From assembly GCF_000697965.2 (NCBI RefSeq), contig NZ_CP015880.1:124001-188000 (forward strand): a stretch of 64,000 bases of DNA. Direction: 5' to 3'. Source of the DNA: Ensifer adhaerens. GTDB lineage: Bacteria; Pseudomonadota; Alphaproteobacteria; Rhizobiales; Rhizobiaceae. The notes beneath the pieces were generated by a model. That model was not told where the DNA came from. It was given only the letters and a program-made list of their open reading frames with translations, and ran no database searches. The number at the start of each line of letters is the position of its first letter. The first letter of the stretch is position 1. Shown here in pieces: positions 57,260-64,000 of this stretch. A program made the translations under genes and the position numbers.

Positions 57260-60200
57260 ATGAGCGGATTGCGATCAAATCCTCAGCGCGCAGGCAGCCA
57301 GTCCTATAGCGAGCGGCCGTCGCTCGACGCCTTGAACCGCACCATCGAAGGATTGGAGGCGCGGATCGAAGGCCTGATGAGCGGCACGGCCCGCGACCCG
57401 GCGCCAAGGCCGCCCGAGCGCCAGCCCGCCCGCGAACCCGTGCGGGAAACGGCCTCGCCCCGCGATGCCGTCGCCGAAATCATGCAGCGCCAGCGCAGCC
57501 TCAGCACCTCGCGCGAGCGCCCGACGCTTCGCGACCGGATGCCGCAGCGCGAGCCGGAACGTTATGCCCCCGAACGCCCCGTCTCCGATCGTTACGTCGA
57601 AGAGCCGCGCCAGCAACCGCTTCACAGCCAACCTCCGCGGCCCGCCTCCGCGGTCAACGATATCGCCGAAGCGCTTGTCGGTTTGCGCCAGGACCTGAAG
57701 CGCGACATCACTGACGGCCTGACGCGCGAGATGAATTCGCTGCGCACCGAAATTCGCGGCATCAAGGCGCAGGCGCAGGATCACAGCTTTGCCGAAGACG
57801 TGCGCGGCGACATGCAGCGCCTTGCCGATAGCATCCAGCATCTCGGCCGCCAGGCATCGCCCGCCCAGGCCGATGCGCTGCGCGGCGATTTTGACGACCT
57901 GCGCGCGATGATCGACGGTCTCGCGCGCGAAGACAGCATGCGCCGGATGGAAAACCGCTGGAGCGGTGTCGAAGACCGGTTGATCGCCTTTGATCAGAAC
58001 CGCGACGACGAACTGGTCGCGCTCGCCTATCGCCTGGACGAAATCAAGTTGCAGATCGGCTCGCTCCAGGGAAGCTCCGCCGTCGACGCGCTGGAAGACA
58101 AGCTGATCGCCGTCGCCCAGGCGATCGAAATGCTCGGTCGCCAGATCCAGCCGGACGATCGCCGCCTCGTCTCGCAGTTTGCCGATCTCGACAGCCGTCT
58201 CGACGAAATCAGCCGCGCCATCGCGGCCAACACTCGCACGACGTCCGGGCTGGATTCCAGCTTTGTCAATCGCCTGGAAAGCCGGCTTGGCGATCTCTCC
58301 CGCCAGATCGACAGCCTGTCGCGCCCGAACGACGGTGGGCTCGGTGCGCGCCTCGAAGCCTTGACCGTCCGGGTCGAGGATCTCGCCGGTGAAAAGGCGG
58401 CTGCCCGCTTGGAAGAGCGGCTGGACCAGCTGTCGCTGATGATGGAGCGCAGCAGCAGGACCGCGCAGTCAGACCTCAACGATTACCTGTCGGACATTTC
58501 CCGCAAGATCGAAGCTCTCGACCAGGGCAGCGTCAACGACGCGCTCGCCGAACGGCTGGACTATCTCGCCCGCCGGATCGACGAGCTTGACACCCATGGC
58601 GCCCAGCCCGCTTCCGATCCGCGTTTCGACCGGCTGGAAGATCGCCTGGTCGGTATCGCGCAGCGTCTGGAAGAGACCTACGCCGCGCCGTTCGACGACC
58701 GCGCGGCACTTCAGAACCTTGAAGCCCAGATTGCCAACCTGTCGACGCTGGTCAGCCAGCCGCGGGCGGACGTCGCCCAAAGCGCCATGCCCGTCGACTA
58801 CGAAAGCCGCATGACCGCGCTCGAGGACTATTTCTCGACCAGCGACGAGTACATCGTGGAAGCCGCGCGCCAGGCCGCCGAAGCTGTGATGGAAGCCTAT
58901 TCCAAGAACGGCCCTTCGCAGGCCTCCGCCGGTGGCGATCTGGCAGCGATCTCGGCGCTTGCCGAAGACTTGAGGACGCTTGAGGACTTGAGCCGCTCCA
59001 GCGAAGAGCGGACTGCGCGCACCTTCGAGGCGCTGCACGAAACGCTCGTCCACATTGCCGACAAGCTGGAGCGCATCGAAAACCGCGAGCCGGCAATGGC
59101 GGCGCAGCCTGCCATGGCGGTGGTGCGCGAAGCGGCTCAGATGCCGCGCGCCGCACAGCCGGAGTTCCACGACCCCTTCGGTGGCGGCGATCTTGATGAT
59201 CGCTACGACGACCTGCAGCGCAATGTCCGTGCCCTCCAGGCAGAGGACCAGGCCGTCGCGGTTCAACCCGCCGAACCGGCAACAGCCCTTGCCGACGATG
59301 CGCAGATTTCGACCGTCGAGCTCGAAGAAGAGCGCGAGCCGGCTGCCGCCGCCCGCACCGGCCTGCTCGCCGGCCTCACCCGGCGCTTTTCCGGCAAGCG
59401 CTCGGAACCGGCGCCGGAACAGGCACGCAAGCTCGTAGAGCCGACCCCGTCGATCGATCCCTCCGAAATGCTCGCGCCGGAAGAAGCGAACCAGCTGCTC
59501 GAGCCGGGCTCCGGCGTTCCCGACGTGAAGAAGATCCTGGAACGCGTGCGCGCCGGGCAGATGAACAAGGCAGGCATCCAACCGGCCGATGGCGACAAAT
59601 CGGACTTCATCGCCGCCGCCCGCCGCGCCGCCCAGCTTGCCGTCGAAGAGACCGACACCCTCAACAAGACCGGCGACAAGGCCGCGACGTCCGGCATCGG
59701 CGGCGCCTTCGCCCGCCATCGCCGGCCGATCCTCATGGCCGTCGGCGCCGTTCTTTTGGCGATCATGTCTTACCCGCTGGTCAGCTCGATGCTAAACAAG
59801 GACGAGATGCCGGTCGAACCGGTCGCGGTCATCGAGCAGACGGTCACTCCGCAGGCAGCCGAGTTCAAGGCCGCCGACGACCACCTGGTGCAGGGCACGA
59901 CCGTCGCGGCGCAGGAAGCACCGGTTACCGCGTCTGAGACGGCCGTTGCGACACCGCTCGATTCCGTCGAAACGCCCGTGAAGCCTCCCGAGGCCTCGAT
60001 CGCGGTGACGGCAACGACCATGCCGACGACCACCTTTGCAACGCCCGAAGACAAGGCGCCGATGCTTGCGCCGGTCGCCGAAACGAAGACGCCGGTCACC
60101 GAGTTCCAGCCGGCTCCGGCCGTAGCGACGCCGGTGGCGAACGCTTCGCTCGCCAGCGCGCCGGTCGATGGCGCCGCGATGACCCCGGCGACGACAGCTG

Positions 60201-61075
60201 CTGCCGCTGTGCCCACCGACGTCGTGTTGCCGGAAGGTTTCGGTCCGGTCGCGCTGGTGACCGCGGCCAAGGGCGGCGACCCGCTCGCCTTCTACGAAAT
60301 CGCCGTGCGCTTCACCGAGGGCCGTGGTGTTCAGGAAAACATGGCTGAAGCCGCCAAATGGTATCAGCGCGCCGCCGATGCCGGTGTCGTGCCGGCACAG
60401 TACCGCCTCGCGACCCTTTACGAGAAGGGCACCGGCGTGACGCGCGACGCGGCGAAGGCGAAGGCGCTTTATATCGCTTCCGCTGGCCAGGGCAACGCCA
60501 GCGCCATGCACAACCTCGCGGTGATGCTGGCAAGCGGCCGCGATGGCGCGCCTGACTTCAACGAGGCAACGAAGTGGTTTGCGAAGGCGGCCGAGCTCGG
60601 CATCCGCGACAGCCAGTTCAACCTTGCGGTTCTCTATGCCCGTGGCAACGGCGTGCCGCAGGACCTGACGGAATCCTACAAGTGGTTCTCGGCGGCTGCC
60701 CGCGAAGGCGATCTCGATGCCGGCGCCAAGCGCGACGAAGTTGCCAAGGCGATGAAGCCGGAGCAGCTCGAAAGCGCCAAGGCCAAGGCGGAAGCCTGGA
60801 AGGTTGAACCGGTCGACGCCAAGGCAAACAGCGTCGACGTTCCGGATGCCTGGGTTGGCCCGGCCAACAAGACCGCCAGCGTCGACATGAGCAAGGCGGT
60901 CCGCAACATTCAGGCGATCCTCAACAACAACGGCTTTGACGCTGGCAAGGCGGATGGGCAGATGGGCAAGAAGACCGTCGCCGCCATCAAGGCCTTCCAG
61001 AAGTCGGTCGGCCAGGAGCCGACGGGCGAAATCACCGAGCAGCTGGTCAAGGAATTGCTGAAACGCAATTCCTGA
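57260..61075 (+). CDS. podJ: PodJ-like polar localisation factor with Sel1 repeats
   Basis: PodJ organises one cell pole in alphaproteobacteria and affects division and motility. The 1271-residue product has the family's order. A long N-terminal cytoplasmic region, largely coiled coil (LEDRLIAFDQNRDDELVALAYRLDEIKLQIGSLQ and many similar heptads, ~100-620), is followed by an acidic, Pro-rich part. One membrane helix comes next (PILMAVGAVLLAIMSYPLV, ~827-845), then a linker rich in Ala/Thr/Pro. Sel1-type TPR repeats (~997-1165) show AAKWYQRAADAGVVPAQYRLATLYEKG and similar, and a peptidoglycan-binding motif ends the protein (VRNIQAILNNNGFDAGKADGQMGKKTVAAIKAFQ, ~1211-1268). Start from GAACAACATG with weak SD. 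Confidence 0.85.
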   Translation: MSGLRSNPQRAGSQSYSERPSLDALNRTIEGLEARIEGLMSGTARDPAPRPPERQPAREPVRETASPRDAVAEIMQRQRSLSTSRERPTLRDRMPQREPERYAPERPVSDRYVEEPRQQPLHSQPPRPASAVNDIAEALVGLRQDLKRDITDGLTREMNSLRTEIRGIKAQAQDHSFAEDVRGDMQRLADSIQHLGRQASPAQADALRGDFDDLRAMIDGLAREDSMRRMENRWSGVEDRLIAFDQNRDDELVALAYRLDEIKLQIGSLQGSSAVDALEDKLIAVAQAIEMLGRQIQPDDRRLVSQFADLDSRLDEISRAIAANTRTTSGLDSSFVNRLESRLGDLSRQIDSLSRPNDGGLGARLEALTVRVEDLAGEKAAARLEERLDQLSLMMERSSRTAQSDLNDYLSDISRKIEALDQGSVNDALAERLDYLARRIDELDTHGAQPASDPRFDRLEDRLVGIAQRLEETYAAPFDDRAALQNLEAQIANLSTLVSQPRADVAQSAMPVDYESRMTALEDYFSTSDEYIVEAARQAAEAVMEAYSKNGPSQASAGGDLAAISALAEDLRTLEDLSRSSEERTARTFEALHETLVHIADKLERIENREPAMAAQPAMAVVREAAQMPRAAQPEFHDPFGGGDLDDRYDDLQRNVRALQAEDQAVAVQPAEPATALADDAQISTVELEEEREPAAAARTGLLAGLTRRFSGKRSEPAPEQARKLVEPTPSIDPSEMLAPEEANQLLEPGSGVPDVKKILERVRAGQMNKAGIQPADGDKSDFIAAARRAAQLAVEETDTLNKTGDKAATSGIGGAFARHRRPILMAVGAVLLAIMSYPLVSSMLNKDEMPVEPVAVIEQTVTPQAAEFKAADDHLVQGTTVAAQEAPVTASETAVATPLDSVETPVKPPEASIAVTATTMPTTTFATPEDKAPMLAPVAETKTPVTEFQPAPAVATPVANASLASAPVDGAAMTPATTAAAAVPTDVVLPEGFGPVALVTAAKGGDPLAFYEIAVRFTEGRGVQENMAEAAKWYQRAADAGVVPAQYRLATLYEKGTGVTRDAAKAKALYIASAGQGNASAMHNLAVMLASGRDGAPDFNEATKWFAKAAELGIRDSQFNLAVLYARGNGVPQDLTESYKWFSAAAREGDLDAGAKRDEVAKAMKPEQLESAKAKAEAWKVEPVDAKANSVDVPDAWVGPANKTASVDMSKAVRNIQAILNNNGFDAGKADGQMGKKTVAAIKAFQKSVGQEPTGEITEQLVKELLKRNS

Positions 61076-61415
61076 CCCTTGGGTCTTGCGCCGTAATAAA
61101 GCCGCAGAGCCGAGCGACACGGGTTGCGGGTGGCGCAGCCATCCGCCATGTGGCTGAAAAGGTTGAAATCTCGGGCTGCTGCATAATTCCTTAATCGGAA
61201 TCGGGCTAAGGAAGAACCGATGCAGCAATCAAGGTCCGATTCGTGGCCTTGGCACGTCCTGGCGGAAGCGCAACGCTGCAGGAGTGCATGACGGAGGCCG
61301 CCTCGCCCTCGGGAGAGGTGCCGGCCCTTCGAATATTCCCTCAATCGTGGTGATTTGATTGCCACACTGACTGGTTCGCCCGCATCGCGGGCCGTTGGCA
61401 TATCGAGGTCCCGGC
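61076..61415. other. 340-bp intergenic region, nothing recognised
   Basis: Between podJ and the TauE/SafE gene. I see no gene, repeat or firm promoter. A few CG-rich stems are possible but none is long enough to call. Confidence 0.4.
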
Positions 61416-62342
61416 GTGTCGATTTATCTGCCCATCGCAGAGTTGTCGGTGAACATACTCATCATTCTCGGTATGGGCGCCGCAGTCGGCTTTCTGTCCG
61501 GCATGTTCGGCGTCGGTGGCGGGTTCCTGATCACCCCGCTCCTGATCTTCTACAATATTCCTCCCGTCGTAGCGGTAGCGACCGGTGCCAACCAGGTGGT
61601 GGCCTCGTCGATTTCGGGGGCGATCACGCATTTCCGGCGTGGCACGATAGACATCAAGCTCGGCACGGTGCTCTTATGCGGTGGTCTTGCCGGCGCGACC
61701 GTCGGCGTCTGGCTGTTCTCGCTGCTGCGTCGCCTCGGCCAGCTCGACCTGGTGATCTCGCTGCTTTACGTCGTGCTGCTCGGCACCGTTGGCGGCCTGA
61801 TGCTTTGGGAGAGCGTCGTCGCCATGCGCAAGGCGGCCAAGAACCAGCAGACGACCTTGCGTCGCCCTGGCCAGCACAACTGGGTGCATGGCCTGCCCTT
61901 GAAGATGCGCTTCAAGAAATCGAAGATCTACCTGAGCGTCATCCCGGTTGTCGCCCTCGGCTTCTGCATCGGCATCCTGACCTCGGTCATGGGTGTCGGC
62001 GGCGGCTTCATCATGGTGCCGGCGATGATCTATCTCCTGCGCATCCCGACTAACGTCGTCGTCGGCACGTCGCTGTTCCAGATCATCTTCGTTTCGGCCT
62101 ACACGGTCATCGTCCAGGCTTCGACCAACTACACCGTCGATATCGTGCTCGCCTTCGTACTGATGATCGCCGGTGTCATCGGTGCCCAATACGGCGTACG
62201 CGTCGGCCAGAAGCTGCGCGGCGAACAGCTGCGCGCATTGCTGGCCTTGCTTGTTCTTGCCGTCGGCATCCGTCTGGCAATCGAGCTCATCATTCCGCCG
62301 AAGGACGTCTATTCGGTCGTATCCGCGGGGTTCGGTTTCTGA
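61416..62342 (+). CDS. TauE/SafE-family membrane exporter
   Basis: This 308-residue protein has about eight membrane helices in two repeats and the family motif in both halves: GAAVGFLSGMFGVGGGFLITPLLIFY and GFCIGILTSVMGVGGGFIMVPAMIYLL. TauE/SafE transporters export sulfite, sulfoacetate or similar organic anions. GTG 61416 follows TCGAGGTCCCGGC; an ATG-less upstream frame start is weaker. Its stop TGA overlaps the ATG of the next gene (TGATG), so it is translationally coupled to the TIGR02186 protein, with which it is often found in alphaproteobacteria. Confidence 0.82.
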   Translation: MSIYLPIAELSVNILIILGMGAAVGFLSGMFGVGGGFLITPLLIFYNIPPVVAVATGANQVVASSISGAITHFRRGTIDIKLGTVLLCGGLAGATVGVWLFSLLRRLGQLDLVISLLYVVLLGTVGGLMLWESVVAMRKAAKNQQTTLRRPGQHNWVHGLPLKMRFKKSKIYLSVIPVVALGFCIGILTSVMGVGGGFIMVPAMIYLLRIPTNVVVGTSLFQIIFVSAYTVIVQASTNYTVDIVLAFVLMIAGVIGAQYGVRVGQKLRGEQLRALLALLVLAVGIRLAIELIIPPKDVYSVVSAGFGF

Positions 62343-63142
62343 TGATCCGCCTCGCCCGCACAGCTCTCGCTCTCCTTGTTCTGGCTTTCGCCGCCCCGGC
62401 GCAGGCAGCCATCCAGGACGAGAATGCCGACTTCACCGAGAAGCTGGAGATCGGCATCTCCACCGACGAGATCGCCATCACTTCCGATTTCCGCGGCGCC
62501 GACCTGACGATCTTCGGCGCCGTCGACGGCTTCGATCAGGGCCTGCTGGCCCAGGGGCGCTACAACATCGTCGTCAGCCTCGAAGGGCCCAAGGACAACG
62601 CGACGGTGCGTAAGAAGGAGCGCGTCTTCGGCATCTGGGTGAACACCAGCTCCATGACCTTCGAGCTAGTGCCTGAATCCTATTCGCTGTCGTCGACGCG
62701 CGATATCGAGACGATCGCGCCGCCCGGCGAGATGGGCAACATGGGCATCGGCGTCGACCACATGCGGCTGGTGCCGCTCGGCTTCGTGGGTGACGGCAGC
62801 GATCTCGGCGAATTCCGCAACGCCTTCCGCCGCATCCGCGAGACCAGCGGCGTCTACGAGCGCGATCCCGGCGGCGTGCAGTTCATCAGCTCCAGCCTCT
62901 TCAAGGCCTCGGTGCGCTTGCCGGCCAACGTGCCGAACGGCGTGCATGTGGTTCGCGCCTATCTCTTCCGTGACGGCGTCTTCGTCGCCGCCAAGGCGCT
63001 GCCGCTGCGTGTCGTCAAGACCGGCCTGGAACAGTTCATCACCCAGGCGGCACACCAGCAGCCGCTGCTCTATGGCCTCATGGCCGTGCTGCTCGCCGTC
63101 ATCACCGGCTGGGGCGCCAGCGTGATCTTCCGCAAGGAATAG
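62342..63142 (+). CDS. TIGR02186-family protein, secreted with C-terminal helix
   Basis: This 266-residue protein has a signal peptide (MIRLARTALALLVLAFAAPAQAA), an N-terminal beta domain (KLEIGISTDEIAITSDFRGADLTIFGAVDG, …RKKERVFGIWVNTSSMTFE), and one C-terminal membrane helix (LLYGLMAVLLAVITGWGASVIF). It belongs to the alphaproteobacterial TIGR02186 family of unknown function. The start codon overlaps the stop of the TauE/SafE gene, suggesting it acts as a periplasmic partner of that exporter. Confidence 0.82.
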   Translation: MIRLARTALALLVLAFAAPAQAAIQDENADFTEKLEIGISTDEIAITSDFRGADLTIFGAVDGFDQGLLAQGRYNIVVSLEGPKDNATVRKKERVFGIWVNTSSMTFELVPESYSLSSTRDIETIAPPGEMGNMGIGVDHMRLVPLGFVGDGSDLGEFRNAFRRIRETSGVYERDPGGVQFISSSLFKASVRLPANVPNGVHVVRAYLFRDGVFVAAKALPLRVVKTGLEQFITQAAHQQPLLYGLMAVLLAVITGWGASVIFRKE

Positions 63143-63255
63143 TGACGGGCGATCTTCGCCGACGTTTCCTTTTGCGCGCCGGAGCGCTATGGAAAGGCAT
63201 GCCGAATGCGTTTCATCAGCGCATGCCATGGCAAATAAAAAACAGAGGAAGCTCG

Positions 63256-63492
63256 ATGAAACCGATTTTTGTCCAGTTGCAGTGCGCTCCCGGCAAGACC
63301 TACGAGGTTGCCGACGAGATCTACCGCAAGGAGATCGTTTCGGAGATGTATTCGACGAGCGGCGATTACGACCTGATCATCAAGGTCTATATCGAAGAAG
63401 GCCAGGACATCGGCAAGTTCATCAACGACAACATTGCCACGGTGCCGGGCATCTCGCGCTCGCTGACGACGCTGACCTTCAACGCCTTCTGA
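63256..63492 (+). CDS. stand-alone AsnC/Lrp ligand-binding (RAM) domain protein
   Basis: This 78-residue protein consists only of the Lrp/AsnC effector-binding fold: MKPIFVQLQCAPGKTYEVAD, EIVSEMYSTSGDYDLIIKVYIE, IGKFINDNIATVPGISRSLTTLTFNAF. The DNA-binding half of Lrp is absent, so it probably binds a small molecule and modulates another protein. ATG 63256 follows ACAGAGGAAGCTCG. It is separate from the TIGR02186 gene by ~110 bp. Confidence 0.87.
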   Translation: MKPIFVQLQCAPGKTYEVADEIYRKEIVSEMYSTSGDYDLIIKVYIEEGQDIGKFINDNIATVPGISRSLTTLTFNAF

Positions 63493-63543
63493 TTACCGGC
63501 GGATCCCCGGCGCGGGAGAGCCGCGCCGTTTTCCCCGCCCTCT

Positions 63544-64000
63544 TCAGGCGATGAGATTGGCAAAGCGAACCGAATAGATCCGGTCGCGCCCGAGCATATG
63601 GGCGACAAGCTTGCTGCGGTCGAAGAGGCCGGTCATCGCCCGGTGCCTGAGATCGAGCCCGCCAGTGGTGACCCCGAAAGCCGGCATCAGCATGCGCGTG
63701 CCATCGGTCGCAAAGCAAGCGCGGCGCACCGCTCTTTCCCGTCTTACCACCGTTGCAGCCGGATGCAGGTGCCCGGCGATCTCGCCGACGGCATCGCCGC
63801 GCTTCGGCTCGTGCCGGAAGGTCAGGCCCGCATGGCCGAGTTCGTCCATCGAGGCGCCCGGCAGGCCGAAAGCGCCGTCCGGGTCGTGGTTGCCGTTGAT
63901 CCAGACCCATTCGCGCCCATGCGCCATGGCGGCAACCATGTGCCGGAAATCATCGGGCATTGCCGCCGAACCGACGCGGTCATCGAAGTTGTCGCCGAGG
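63544..64000 (-). CDS. pdeM: ligase-associated metallophosphoesterase, partial
   Basis: C-terminal ~150 residues of a calcineurin-like phosphoesterase of the PdeM (ligase-associated DNA repair) type. It continues beyond base 64000 upstream; in-frame codons before the ATG at 63960 read LGDNFDDRVGSAA, the metal-binding GD…D block. Visible further on are WVWINGNHDPD (the GNH[D/E] motif), EIAGHLHPAA (GHxHP), and MLMPAFG. In other bacteria pdeM sits beside an ATP-dependent DNA ligase gene; that neighbour would be outside the window. Confidence 0.82.
   Translation of the reverse strand, partial: LGDNFDDRVGSAAMPDDFRHMVAAMAHGREWVWINGNHDPDGAFGLPGASMDELGHAGLTFRHEPKRGDAVGEIAGHLHPAATVVRRERAVRRACFATDGTRMLMPAFGVTTGGLDLRHRAMTGLFDRSKLVAHMLGRDRIYSVRFANLIA

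Overview
The window looks like chromosomal DNA of a Rhizobiaceae alphaproteobacterium, most probably Sinorhizobium/Ensifer or a close relative. The reasons are high GC; a gcrA gene and a PodJ-like polarity factor (alphaproteobacterial cell-cycle genes); a SAM-II riboswitch in front of metZ; several short palindromic repeats of the rhizobial RIME type; and blocks whose order (pgi-fadD, ppk2-phoR-pst-phoU-phoB-gcrA-argD-argF-hslO, acyl-CoA dehydrogenase-fadA-fadB-podJ) matches what I recall of S. meliloti. The genus is an inference. I found no phage, transposase, CRISPR array or plasmid functions. Two tRNA genes are present.

Layout. 1-2.7 kb: pgi (cut by the window edge) and fadD on the minus strand. 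3-5.6 kb: an MFS transporter and an AI-2E family transporter. 5.8-14 kb: a complete potassium system, a 27-codon leader ORF followed by kdpF-A-B-C-D-E. 14-16.6 kb (minus): a DUF900-type alpha/beta-hydrolase lipoprotein and a class C beta-lactamase. 17-22.6 kb: a run of envelope genes (glycine-zipper lipoprotein, EF-hand protein, DUF3300, DUF2950, a membrane protein), then a VOC protein behind a SoxR/MerR-type promoter. 22.7-26.4 kb: tRNA-Thr, a nitronate monooxygenase, a membrane protein of unknown function, and ppk2. 26.6-34.5 kb: the phosphate regulon phoR-pstSCAB-phoU-phoB with a Pho box. 34.6-42.3 kb: gcrA, argD-argF, hslO, apaG, metZ with its riboswitch, a dCTP-deaminase-like gene and tRNA-Gly. 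42.5-50.9 kb: a mixed housekeeping/accessory stretch (solute-binding protein, TerB, SNase-like protein, S24 regulator, ChaA antiporter, HxlR/SRPBCC pair, LysE, EamA, methyltransferase, GNAT). 51-56.8 kb (minus): a beta-oxidation operon. 57.3-64 kb: podJ, a TauE/SafE-TIGR02186 pair, an AsnC-type ligand-binding protein and a partial PdeM-like phosphoesterase.

Cross-links. The clearest regulatory signal is one palindrome family (core TTKRCGTAAACGTCAA) found upstream of fadD, of the nitronate monooxygenase and of the acyl-CoA dehydrogenase operon. It joins three separated loci into one probable acyl-CoA catabolism regulon. The metZ leader shows mutually exclusive terminator and antiterminator hairpins behind a SAM-II aptamer. 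Near-consensus CtrA boxes precede both gcrA and podJ. A strong terminator-like hairpin lies in the argD leader. I see no wholly new system with confidence. The best candidates for uncharacterised biology are the 17-21.7 kb envelope cluster, the YbaY-like lipoprotein inside the beta-oxidation operon, and the TauE/SafE-TIGR02186 pair.
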